NCBI GenBank assembly: GCA_001550305.1
Contig: LRTP01000295.1
Location: 1-47,043, forward strand
Source of the DNA: Streptomyces diastatochromogenes
GTDB lineage: Bacteria > Actinomycetota > Actinomycetes > Streptomycetales > Streptomycetaceae
Length of the DNA: 47,043 nt
Direction: 5' to 3'
Of the stretch, positions 32,790 to 40,402 are shown in pieces. The position numbers were made by a program, and so were the translations under genes. The notes below the pieces were generated by a model. The model did no database searches. It saw only the letters and a list, made by a program, of their open reading frames with translations, and was not told the DNA's origin. The first letter of the stretch is position 1. Every line of letters begins with the position of its first letter.

Positions 32790-33857
32790 ATGTCAACAGG
32801 CGGCACGAGAGCGATCCGACTGACGCGATGGGGCGGCCCACCGGTGCTCACCGAGGTGGCACGGCCGACACCCCGCGGCGAAGAGGTCCTGGTGCGGGTC
32901 GAGGCGGCCGGGCTGTGCCGCTCCGACCTCCATGTCCTGGACGCGGCACCGAACTCCCTGCCGTACCGGACGCCGTTCACCCTCGGGCACGAGGTCGCGG
33001 GCCGCGTGGCCGCACGCGGCCCCGAGGCCTTCGGCCCTGCGATCGGCGAGCGCGTGGTCGTCTACGGCCCCTGGGGCTGCGGGCGTTGCGTCCGCTGCTC
33101 GGTCGGGGCGGACAACCACTGCGACGCGCGCCCCGCCCTGGACGCGGCCCGCGCCGGTACGGGGGCGGGGCTCGGGCGCGACGGCGGAATGGCCGACCAC
33201 CTGCTCGTACCGTCCGGGCGGCTGCTGGTTCCGGTGGGCGACCTGGACCCCGTGCAGGCCGCGCCCCTGTCCGACGCCGGACTCACCTCGTACCACGCCG
33301 TGGCCGGCGTCCGTCCGGCGCTCGGGGAGGGAGCGAGCGCGGTCGTCCTCGGGGTCGGCGGGCTGGGGCACCTGGCGGTACGGATCCTGCGCGCCACCAC
33401 GTCCGCGTACGTCCTCGCCGTGGACGTACGCGAAGAGGCACTCGCCCTGGCCGCCACGTGCGGTGCGCACTTCGGCACGCTCCTGGGTCCACGCACGGCG
33501 GAGGTCCTACGCCGGCGCGTCGGCGGCACCGGGGCGGACGCCGTGCTGGACTTCGTCGGCAGCCGGTCCAGCCTGGAGCTCGCGACCGGTGTCCTGCGCG
33601 CGGGAGGAGAGTTGGCCGTCGTGGGGAGCGGCGGCGGGGAGCTGACCGTCCGCAAGTCCGGCGCACTCCCTCCGGGGCTGCGGATCTCGCTGCCCTTCTG
33701 GGGGACGCGGCCGGAACTGGCGGAGGTCGTGGACCTGGCACGCGAGGGGGTTTTGACGGTGGAGACAGAGCAATTCCCGCTGTCGGGAGCCCTGGAGGCG
33801 ATCGACAGGCTCCGCTCCGGCGACCTGCGCGGGCGCGCGGTGCTGGTACCCGACTGA
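32790..33857 (+). CDS. Zinc-dependent alcohol dehydrogenase (MDR family)
   Basis: The 355-residue protein carries catalytic zinc ligands in GLCRSDLH and LGHEVAG, the structural site CGRCVRCSVGADNHC (four Cys) and Rossmann motif GVGGLGHLA. The family includes enzymes that oxidise alicyclic hydroxyacyl-CoA esters such as 6-hydroxycyclohexenecarbonyl-CoA, a plausible class in this operon context, but the true substrate is not shown by the sequence. The ATG lacks a ribosome-binding site and lies at the predicted transcription start. A 31-bp tandem repeat follows the stop. Confidence 0.88.
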   Translation: MSTGGTRAIRLTRWGGPPVLTEVARPTPRGEEVLVRVEAAGLCRSDLHVLDAAPNSLPYRTPFTLGHEVAGRVAARGPEAFGPAIGERVVVYGPWGCGRCVRCSVGADNHCDARPALDAARAGTGAGLGRDGGMADHLLVPSGRLLVPVGDLDPVQAAPLSDAGLTSYHAVAGVRPALGEGASAVVLGVGGLGHLAVRILRATTSAYVLAVDVREEALALAATCGAHFGTLLGPRTAEVLRRRVGGTGADAVLDFVGSRSSLELATGVLRAGGELAVVGSGGGELTVRKSGALPPGLRISLPFWGTRPELAEVVDLAREGVLTVETEQFPLSGALEAIDRLRSGDLRGRAVLVPD

Positions 33858-33874
33858 GCCCGGCACCGGGCAGC

Positions 33875-33960
33875 CCTCGACCCCGCCAGCGCCCCTCATC
33901 CTCGGCCTCGACCCCGCCATCACCCCTCGCCCCCAGCCTCGACCCCGCCCTCGGCCGAGC
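33875..33960. repeat. 31-bp tandem repeat downstream of the alcohol dehydrogenase
   Basis: Two copies of a 31-bp unit beginning CCTCGACCCCGCCA (33875-33905, 33906-33936) and a partial third, starting 18 nt beyond the stop codon. The unit is C-rich on the coding strand. Confidence 0.8.
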
Positions 33961-33989
33961 ACGGCCGCAATCATCTGCCGTCCGAACCC

Positions 33990-34018
33990 TCGACTACAGA
34001 AGTGAGTTCAATTAGGGT
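33990..34018 (+). promoter_or_regulatory. Promoter of the flavoprotein gene with operator site F
   Basis: TCGACT (33990-33995) and TAGGGT (34013-34018) are spaced by 17 nt. The operator element, reading TTGAACTCACTTCTG on the minus strand, occupies 33997-34011 in the spacer, the same geometry as at site E. Confidence 0.55.
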
Positions 34019-34057
34019 CTGATTCCACGCGACGACGCGACAAGGCGGTGGGCCGCT

Positions 34058-35452
34058 GTGCACGCTCGAAAAGTGGATCTGCTGGTGATCGGTGGCGGGA
34101 TGGCCGGCCTCTCGGCCGCCGCCAAGGTGGCGCACGAGGGCGGCTCCGTCGTCCTGCTGGAACGGGCGGAGCGCCCCGGAGGCTCGGCGCGCCTCGCCGG
34201 TTTCGTCTGGACGGCCCCCACCCTCGACGAGTTGCGCCGGGTCGACCCGGACGGCGATCCGGAGCTCGCGCGGGCGCTGTTGGAGGGGTTCGCCGAGGGA
34301 GTGGCCTGGATCGACTCGCTCGGTGTGGAGTGCCGCCCGCCCGTCCCCGTACTCGGCTTCGGCCGGGGACACCAGATCGACACCAACCACTATCTCGACA
34401 CCTGCGAGCGACTGGTCCGCGACCGGGGCGGGGAAGTACTGACAGGCACCGAAACCCGCACGCTGGTGACGGAGGACGGCGTGGTCAAGGGTGCGGAGTG
34501 CGTGCTGCCGGACGGATCCGTGCGCCGGATCGACGCCGCCTGGACCCTGCTCGCGACCGGCGGCTTCCAGGGTGACCCGGTGCTGCGCGCCGAACACATC
34601 CACGACCAGGCCCGCGACATCGAACTGCGCGCCAACCCGCACAGCCGGGGCGGGGGGCTCGCGCTCGGCCTCGCCGCGGGGGCGGCGTTCGGCAAGAAGG
34701 ACGCGGGGTTCTACGGACACCTGATGCCGGCGGGCGTATCCCTGTCCGACCCGGCACGCTTCGTCGACCTCGCCCTCTACTACAGCGAGCACGCCCTGCT
34801 CTTCGACCTCACGGGCGAGCGATTCGTCGACGAGACCGTCGGGGACCACCTGAACGCCATGGCGCTCCTGGAACGACCGGGGGCCCGGGGGCTGTTGGTC
34901 GCCGACGCGCGGGTGCACAGGGAGTGGATCTCGGCCTCGTACGCGGAGGGGATCCCGGGCGTGGACAAGTTCCAGTTGTGCCACCGCGCCGGTGCCCGGA
35001 GCGCGGTAGCGGAAAGCCTGGAGGAGTTCGCCTGGATGCCCGAGGAATGGGGGTATCCGGGCGCCAGGATCCGGGACCGCGTCGAGGAGTTCAACTCCGT
35101 CGTGCGCGGGGGCGGCGAGACGGTCCCCGGACGGCTGCTCGACCGGCAGCCGCTCGACGAGCCACCCTTCTACGTGATCGAGGCCGCCCCCGCGATCACG
35201 TTCGCCTTCGGCGGTCTGCTGATCGACGCCGAGGCGCACGCCCTGTCGGCGGACGGGCGACGGACGGTCCCGGGCCTGCTGGTGGCCGGGGCGGACGCGG
35301 GCGGACTGTACCGGCGCGCCTACGCCGGCGGCCTCGCCCCGGCGCTGGTGTTCGGCCTCGCGGCCGCTCGGACCGCGCTCGGCCCAGGCAGGGAAACGCA
35401 CTCCGACAAATCCGGTGCAGCGGTCTTGCCCGGCCGCCATCCGCGTGTCTAG
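34058..35452 (+). CDS. FAD-dependent dehydrogenase, fumarate reductase/KstD-like
   Basis: The 464-residue flavoprotein starts with the FAD motif VIGGGMAGLSAA (about 10-21) and ERAERPGGSAR, has an internal GGFQGDP and NPHSRGGGLALGLAAGAAF, and ends with TFAFGGLLIDAEAHAL...LLVAGADAGGLYRRAYAGGLAPALVFG, the closing FAD contact. These mark the succinate dehydrogenase/fumarate reductase flavoprotein superfamily, which includes 3-ketosteroid delta-1-dehydrogenases. It might desaturate a ring ketone of the substrate. The GTG start has AAGGCGG upstream. It is a single-gene unit under site F. Confidence 0.83.
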   Translation: MHARKVDLLVIGGGMAGLSAAAKVAHEGGSVVLLERAERPGGSARLAGFVWTAPTLDELRRVDPDGDPELARALLEGFAEGVAWIDSLGVECRPPVPVLGFGRGHQIDTNHYLDTCERLVRDRGGEVLTGTETRTLVTEDGVVKGAECVLPDGSVRRIDAAWTLLATGGFQGDPVLRAEHIHDQARDIELRANPHSRGGGLALGLAAGAAFGKKDAGFYGHLMPAGVSLSDPARFVDLALYYSEHALLFDLTGERFVDETVGDHLNAMALLERPGARGLLVADARVHREWISASYAEGIPGVDKFQLCHRAGARSAVAESLEEFAWMPEEWGYPGARIRDRVEEFNSVVRGGGETVPGRLLDRQPLDEPPFYVIEAAPAITFAFGGLLIDAEAHALSADGRRTVPGLLVAGADAGGLYRRAYAGGLAPALVFGLAAARTALGPGRETHSDKSGAAVLPGRHPRV

Positions 35453-35459
35453 CTTACCG

Positions 35460-35473
35460 AATTGAGTTCAATT
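35460..35473. promoter_or_regulatory. TGAACT-type operator (site G) before the transporter operon
   Basis: AATTGAGTTCAATT is an inverted repeat (AATTGA/TCAATT); its minus strand reads AATTGAACTCAATT and so contains the shared TTGAACTCAAT core. It is 50 nt upstream of the livH-like GTG and overlaps a possible -10 (TTACCT). Confidence 0.6.
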
Positions 35474-35522
35474 TACCTAAGCGGTTCGTGGCGCGAACCC
35501 GCTTCCTGAAGAGGGAGGGACT

Positions 35523-36392
35523 GTGAGTCAGTTCCTGCTTGTCCTGGTCAGCGGTGTGGCCGGCGGAGCCGTGTACGGGCTCATCGGACTCGGGCTGGTC
35601 ATCATCTACCGGGCCACCGACGTCGTGAACTTCGCGATGGCCTCCCTGGCGACCCTGGGCCTGTACGTGGCGGTCTCGCTCCGGGACCGCGGTGTGGCCA
35701 CGGTGCTCGGCGTGCTGGCGGCGATCACGATCACCGTCGTGGCGGGCCTGCTGGTCCGCGAAACGGTGATCAGACCGCTCGGCCAGGGGCAGTTGTTCTC
35801 GGCGCTCGTCCTGACGATGGGCGTCTCACTGGTGGCCGAGAGCGCGGCCGGTTCGATCTGGGGCGACCAGCCGAAGGCCTTTCCCAGCCTGATCGAGGGA
35901 ACGGTGCGCTGGTCGGGTGCGGCACTGCCGGCCCAGAACCTGCTGACGATCGCCGTGGCCGCCGTGGCGATGGCACTGGTCGGCTATCTGTTCGGACGGA
36001 CCACCCTCGGCTCGGCCATGCGTGCCGTGGCCGAGAGCGCGGACACCGCGCGGGTCGTCGGGCTGGGCGCACAACGCCTCGCGCGGATCGCCTGGGCCCT
36101 GGGCCTCGGCCTCGCCGCGCTCGGCGCCTGTCTGTACGCGCCGCGGGCCGGCCTGGTGCCCACCATGCTCAGCGCACCGCTCTTCCGCGCCTTCGCCGGG
36201 ATCTTCCTGGGGGGCCTGACGAGCATGTACGGGGCTGTCATCGGCGGACTGACCGTCGGCGTGCTGGACAACCTGGCGGCGAACTACGTCTCCGCCAGTC
36301 TCCGGGACACGTTCGTGTTCTCGTTCACTGTTCTGGTGCTGCTCGTCCGACCACAGGGCATGTTCGGCACCCGCACCTTCCAACGGGTCTGA
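35523..36392 (+). CDS. livH: Branched-chain-type ABC transporter permease (LivH-like)
   Basis: The 289-residue integral membrane protein has about eight hydrophobic segments and the LivH pattern: GLGLVIIYRATDVVNFAMASLATLG near the N-terminus, GRTTLGSAMRAVAESADTARVVGL (coupling loop) and FLGGLTSMYGAVIGGLTVGVLDNLAANYV. It forms one half of the import channel; the other half is the N-terminal part of the next gene. The GTG start follows AGGGAGGGA. It is co-transcribed with the fused permease/ATPase gene 30 nt downstream. Substrates of this transporter class include amino acids and also aromatic, alicyclic or bile-acid-type carboxylates. Confidence 0.9.
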   Translation: MSQFLLVLVSGVAGGAVYGLIGLGLVIIYRATDVVNFAMASLATLGLYVAVSLRDRGVATVLGVLAAITITVVAGLLVRETVIRPLGQGQLFSALVLTMGVSLVAESAAGSIWGDQPKAFPSLIEGTVRWSGAALPAQNLLTIAVAAVAMALVGYLFGRTTLGSAMRAVAESADTARVVGLGAQRLARIAWALGLGLAALGACLYAPRAGLVPTMLSAPLFRAFAGIFLGGLTSMYGAVIGGLTVGVLDNLAANYVSASLRDTFVFSFTVLVLLVRPQGMFGTRTFQRV

Positions 36393-36422
36393 GGGATCTG
36401 AAGGATCTGAGGAGTCGCATCC

Positions 36423-38960
36423 ATGGTCTTCAACCGTTCCGTCCTGGCGAAGGCGGCACTCGGGCCGGCCGCCGGCGCGGTGCTCATGGCCTTCATGGCG
36501 TCCGGTGCGATCCCGGCGTACCAGATGTATTCGGTGGCGCTCGCGGCCGTCTACTCGATCGTGGTGCTGTCGGTCGGCCTGCTGGCCGGCTGGTCGGGCA
36601 TCTGGTCGGTGGGGCATCCGGCGTTCTTCGCCATCGGCGCCTACTTCGCCGCCTACGGCAGCGGTCACGACTGGCCGCTGGAGGCGGTGATGCTCGGGGC
36701 GATCGCCACCGGCGCCGTCCTCGGCACCTTCCTCGGCTACGCGGGCGCCCGGTTCTCGACGCTCTACATCGCCCTGCTGACCCTCGCGTTCACCATGGTG
36801 TCACTGGAACTGATCAACCGCTGGAGCAGCGTGACCGGCGGTGACCAGGGAGCGCCGGTGCTGCAACTGCGCAGCGTCCTTGGCCTCGGCACCCTCGCGG
36901 GCGGCGGCACCGAACCGCAGTACCTCGCGGTGGGGGCTGCCGCCGTGGTGCTCGCGCTGGCCGTGCCCGCGGCGGCCTCGGGACTGCGGATGCGGCTGGT
37001 CGCCGCCAAGTCGCATCCGCTGGCGGCCCGTACGATCGGGATCGCGCCCGAGGCGCAGTCGGCCCTGGCCTTCGCGGCGAGCGCCGCGTGCACCAGCTTC
37101 GCGGGCGTGCTGCTCGGTCTGATCACCGGCTTCGTCAGCCCCGACCCGTTCTCGCTCGGCTTCGGCATCGCGCTCGTCGCGGCCTGTGTCCTCGGCGGGG
37201 TGGGGACCGTCCTCGGCGCGGTGGCCGGTGGCGCCTACCTGACCTGGAACCCCTCGCTCTCGTCCGCCGTCGGGCTGCCGCAGCCGGTCGTGCAGGGCCT
37301 CGTACTGATCGGTGTGCTCCTCTTCCTTCCCGGAGGGGCCGTGCCCTTCCTGGCGCGGCCCGCGCGGGCCCTGCTCCGGCGTGCCCTGCCCCGGCGCGAG
37401 GAACGGCGGCAGGCAGCGGCACTTCCTCTCGGCAGTCCCTCTGCCGACCTTCCCGTCGACACCCCGCCACCGGTACGAGCCGCCGGCGCGGACTCCCCGG
37501 CACTGCTGCGGCTGGAGCACCTGTCCGTCGCGTACGGCGGACTGAAGGCCCTGGAAGACGCCTCGTTGTCGGTGCGCCAGGGCGAGATCCTGGCCGTCAT
37601 CGGACCCAACGGGGCGGGCAAGACAACCCTGTTGAACGTCCTGTCGGGGCTCACCGGCAACGGCCGGGTCCACGGCAGCGCCGACTTCGCGGGCAGGCCG
37701 CTGCTGAGAACCAGGGCGACCGCACGGCGTCGGCTCGGCATCGGCCGCACGTTCCAGCACGCGGAGGTCTTCTCCAAACTCACCGTCGCCGAGAACGTGT
37801 TGTGCACCCGGCGCCGGATCACGGCCGGGCACCGGGCCTCCGTCGCGCGGCTGCTCGACGCCGTCGGTCTCGCCGACGTGGCGGACCGCCGCCCGGCCGA
37901 GCTCCCGTTCGGTCTGCAAAAGCGCCTCGACCTCGCCCGCGCGATGGCCGAGGAGCCGAGGCTGCTGGTGCTGGACGAGCCGTTCGGAGGCCTGGACGCA
38001 GGCGAACGGGCACTGCTGGCCAACCACATCAGGCGGCTGCAGGCCCGCGGCACCGCCGTCGTGGTCATCGACCACGTGCTGGACGACCTCTTCTCCGTCG
38101 CCCACCGGGTGCTCGCCTTCGATTTCGGCCGCACGATCGGCGAGGGCACACCGGACACCGTGCTGGAGGTTCCCGAGGTGCGTTCGTCGTACCTGGGTAC
38201 GGTCGGCGGCAAGGCGGAACTGCCCGAGCGGGTCGGCGAGCGGTCGGTGATCCGGCTCCGCGGGGTCGGTCACACCTACGGCGGCGTGGTCGCGCTGCGG
38301 GATGTCGACCTGGACGTCCGGGAAGGGGTCGTGCTCGGCGTCACGGGCGCCAACGGCGCGGGCAAGAGCACGCTCGCCGGTGTCCTGCACGGCTCGTTGC
38401 ACCCCGCGCGGGGCAGCAGGGTGACGGACATCGGCGGGGGCGGGACCGCCCGCACCAGTCTGGCGCCCGAGGGGCGGGCCCTGTTCAAGACGCTCTCGCT
38501 GCGGGAGAACCTGGAGGTCGCGGCGTACGCCGCCGGCATCACCGGAGCGCCGCTGCGCGAGCGCCTCGAGGAGACGACCGAGTGGCTGCCGCCCCGGCTG
38601 CGCGACCGGATGTCCACCTCCGCCGCCGCGCTGTCGGGAGGCGAGCAGCAGATGCTCGCCATCGCCCGCGCGCTGATCGTCAGGCCGGACGTCCTGATCG
38701 TGGACGAGCCGGCGCTCGGTCTGGCTCCCGCGCTGGTCGACGAGGTCTACGACCGGCTGGTCCGGCTGGCCCACGACGGACTGACGGTGGTGCTGCTGGA
38801 ACAACTGCTCAGCCGGGCGATGTCCGTGTGCCACGAGGTGGTCGTGCTGCACGAGGGCGTCGTCGCCGCCCAGGGAAGGCCCGGCGACCCGTCGTTCGCC
38901 GTCCTGGCCGAGGCGGCGTATTTCAGCGGGGACCGGGAGACCGCCGCGACCGCCACCTAG
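36423..38960 (+). CDS. Fused LivM permease - LivG ATPase - LivF ATPase
   Basis: One 845-residue chain contains three components normally made as separate proteins. Residues about 1-315 are a LivM-like permease with multiple membrane helices. Residues about 360-595 are a LivG-like ATPase: Walker A GPNGAGKTT (394-402), Q-loop RTFQHAEVF, signature PFGLQKR (a weakened LSGGQ), Walker B LLVLDEP, His551 switch. Residues about 608-840 are a LivF-like ATPase: GANGAGKST (642-650), APEGRALF, signature LSGGEQQ, Walker B VLIVDEP. The second ATPase is shorter than usual between GSRVTDI and APEGR. A linker of about 45 residues joins permease and first ATPase. The ATG has GAGGAG upstream and the frame is uninterrupted. 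Confidence 0.9.
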   Translation: MVFNRSVLAKAALGPAAGAVLMAFMASGAIPAYQMYSVALAAVYSIVVLSVGLLAGWSGIWSVGHPAFFAIGAYFAAYGSGHDWPLEAVMLGAIATGAVLGTFLGYAGARFSTLYIALLTLAFTMVSLELINRWSSVTGGDQGAPVLQLRSVLGLGTLAGGGTEPQYLAVGAAAVVLALAVPAAASGLRMRLVAAKSHPLAARTIGIAPEAQSALAFAASAACTSFAGVLLGLITGFVSPDPFSLGFGIALVAACVLGGVGTVLGAVAGGAYLTWNPSLSSAVGLPQPVVQGLVLIGVLLFLPGGAVPFLARPARALLRRALPRREERRQAAALPLGSPSADLPVDTPPPVRAAGADSPALLRLEHLSVAYGGLKALEDASLSVRQGEILAVIGPNGAGKTTLLNVLSGLTGNGRVHGSADFAGRPLLRTRATARRRLGIGRTFQHAEVFSKLTVAENVLCTRRRITAGHRASVARLLDAVGLADVADRRPAELPFGLQKRLDLARAMAEEPRLLVLDEPFGGLDAGERALLANHIRRLQARGTAVVVIDHVLDDLFSVAHRVLAFDFGRTIGEGTPDTVLEVPEVRSSYLGTVGGKAELPERVGERSVIRLRGVGHTYGGVVALRDVDLDVREGVVLGVTGANGAGKSTLAGVLHGSLHPARGSRVTDIGGGGTARTSLAPEGRALFKTLSLRENLEVAAYAAGITGAPLRERLEETTEWLPPRLRDRMSTSAAALSGGEQQMLAIARALIVRPDVLIVDEPALGLAPALVDEVYDRLVRLAHDGLTVVLLEQLLSRAMSVCHEVVVLHEGVVAAQGRPGDPSFAVLAEAAYFSGDRETAATAT

Positions 38961-38963
38961 CAA

Positions 38964-39047
38964 CTGCCGGAACTTCCGCCGTACCTGTCGAAGCTTCCGC
39001 CGCACCTGTCGGAGCTTGCGCTGCGACCGCCGGAGCTTCCGCTCACT
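38964..39047. repeat. Four 21-bp imperfect tandem repeats after the transporter fusion gene
   Basis: Units such as CTGTCGAAGCTTCCGCCGCAC run head to tail at 38964, 38985, 39006 and 39027, starting 4 nt after the stop codon of the fusion gene and ending just before operator site H. A 21-bp unit would keep frame if the stop were read through. Confidence 0.85.
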
Positions 39048-39057
39048 GTGACCGAAC

Positions 39058-39075
39058 CGAACTCAGGTTGAGAAT
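39058..39075 (+). promoter_or_regulatory. TGAACT-type operator (site H) and possible -10 before the binding-protein gene
   Basis: CGAACTCAGGTTGA (39058-39071) resembles the shared core (TGAACTCANNTTNA) with one change in the first base. GAGAAT at 39070-39075 is a plausible -10 box. The GTG start is 12 nt further, with GAGGTGGAG as ribosome-binding site. Confidence 0.5.
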
Positions 39076-39086
39076 GAGGTGGAGCC

Positions 39087-40298
39087 GTGCTCCGCAGAAC
39101 CAGTAGATTCCGCCGCACCGCCGGGGCCGTCGCCGTCCTGGCCGCCGTGGCGCTCACCGCAGGCGCGTGTGCGGGGCAGGACTCCGCCGAGGCCGGCAGC
39201 GGCCAGCAGTCGTCCATCAGGATCGGCGCGTGGATACCGCTCACGGGGGCCGTCGCCGCCTACGGCGTGCCGCAGAAGGCGGGCGCCGACGCCTACTTCA
39301 AGATGCTCAACGCCCAGGGCGGGATCAACGGCCGCACGATCGACTGGACCGTCAAGGACAACGCCTTCGACCCGCAGCAGACCGTGCAGATCGCGCGCCA
39401 GCTGATCGGCCAGGACAAGGTCGTGGCCATCGTCAACGCCAACGGAACGGCTCAGGCCGAGGCGGCCTTCCCGTTCGTCCTGACGCAGTCGAAGGTGCCG
39501 ATCGTCGACGAGCAGGGTGGCTCCGAGTCCTGGTACAAGCCGCCGCGCCCCGGGCTCTTCGGTACGCAGACCCTGTACGAGGACCAGGCTGCCGCGGTCG
39601 CCGCCTGGGCGGTCCAGGACGGCGCGAAGAAGATCCTCGTCGTCCACAGTGACCCGGCCGCGTTCGTCAACGTGGCCAAGCAGGTGGAGCCCGTCGCGAA
39701 GAAGGTGGACCCGTCGGTGGTGGTCGACCGGCTGGCGGTCAAGTTCCAGACGACGGACTACACGCCGGTGGTCAGCAAGGTGAAGGCCGAGAAGCCGGAC
39801 GCGGTGATCCTGATCCTCACCTCGCCCGAGGCGGCGGCCTACCTCAAGGAGGCCAGGCTCCAGGGGCTGGCGCAGGCCACGTACGGCTATGCGCCCGTGG
39901 CCGCGGAGTCGACGATCGCCCTGGCCAAGAACGCCGCCGAGGGGCTCAAGGCCGTACAGCTGGTCAAGGCCCCCTCCGACACCGAACCCGCCGTGCAGGA
40001 GTTCAGGACCGCGATGGCCAAGTACGAGCCCGGCCAGGACGCCGGATTCCTCGCGCTGTGGGGGTGGAGCAACGCCAAGGTGTTCGCGCAGATCGTGAAG
40101 ACCGTCAAGGGACCCGTCACCTCGGCCGCGATCACCGAGGCGTACGAGAAGGCCACCGCGGTGGATCCCGGCGTCTCACCCGTGATGCGGTTCGGCGCGA
40201 ACGATCACCTCGGGACCCGGAGCGTGCAGCGCGTGGTCGTGAAGAAGGGGGTCTGGGTCTCCAGCGGCGACTTCTACACACCTCCGGCGCGCGACTGA
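39087..40298 (+). CDS. livK: Branched-chain-type ABC transporter substrate-binding lipoprotein (LivK-like)
   Basis: The 403-residue periplasmic-binding-fold protein has a basic/hydrophobic signal peptide ending in LTAGAC, where the Cys would be lipidated and hold it to the membrane. IRIGAWIPLTGAVAAYGVPQKAGADAYFKMLNAQGGING is the classic N-terminal pattern of the family. It should deliver the substrate to the LivH/LivM-G-F complex encoded upstream; it sits in its own unit under site H. The ligand cannot be predicted from sequence; gene context suggests the carboxylic acid activated by the acyl-CoA ligase. Confidence 0.9.
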   Translation: MLRRTSRFRRTAGAVAVLAAVALTAGACAGQDSAEAGSGQQSSIRIGAWIPLTGAVAAYGVPQKAGADAYFKMLNAQGGINGRTIDWTVKDNAFDPQQTVQIARQLIGQDKVVAIVNANGTAQAEAAFPFVLTQSKVPIVDEQGGSESWYKPPRPGLFGTQTLYEDQAAAVAAWAVQDGAKKILVVHSDPAAFVNVAKQVEPVAKKVDPSVVVDRLAVKFQTTDYTPVVSKVKAEKPDAVILILTSPEAAAYLKEARLQGLAQATYGYAPVAAESTIALAKNAAEGLKAVQLVKAPSDTEPAVQEFRTAMAKYEPGQDAGFLALWGWSNAKVFAQIVKTVKGPVTSAAITEAYEKATAVDPGVSPVMRFGANDHLGTRSVQRVVVKKGVWVSSGDFYTPPARD

Positions 40299-40308
40299 GT
40301 CCCGTACG

Positions 40309-40370
40309 GCGGGCGGGGGCGCCACCTCGACGCGGTGCCCGCCTCGTGGGCGAGGTCGGGCCCCCGCCGC
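40309..40370. terminator. Bidirectional terminator-like hairpin
   Basis: GCGGGGGC (40313-40320) pairs with GCCCCCGC (40360-40367), with an inner stem CCTCG/CGAGG, between the convergent livK-like and tgmB genes. Confidence 0.6.
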
Positions 40371-40402
40371 ACAGGTTGAGGGTCAAGCCAGGTCGACGCG
40401 CG

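Noticed and set aside
36801..39005. Long minus-strand open frame opposite the transporter fusion gene
   Set aside because: It has no recognisable domain, while the plus strand shows two full sets of ABC ATPase motifs.
16153..39075. KstR/KstR2 regulon of sterol catabolism
   Set aside because: The repeated element does not match the operator patterns I recall for KstR or KstR2 (the latter built on CAAG/CTTG), and no core sterol-ring genes (kshA, hsa) are present.
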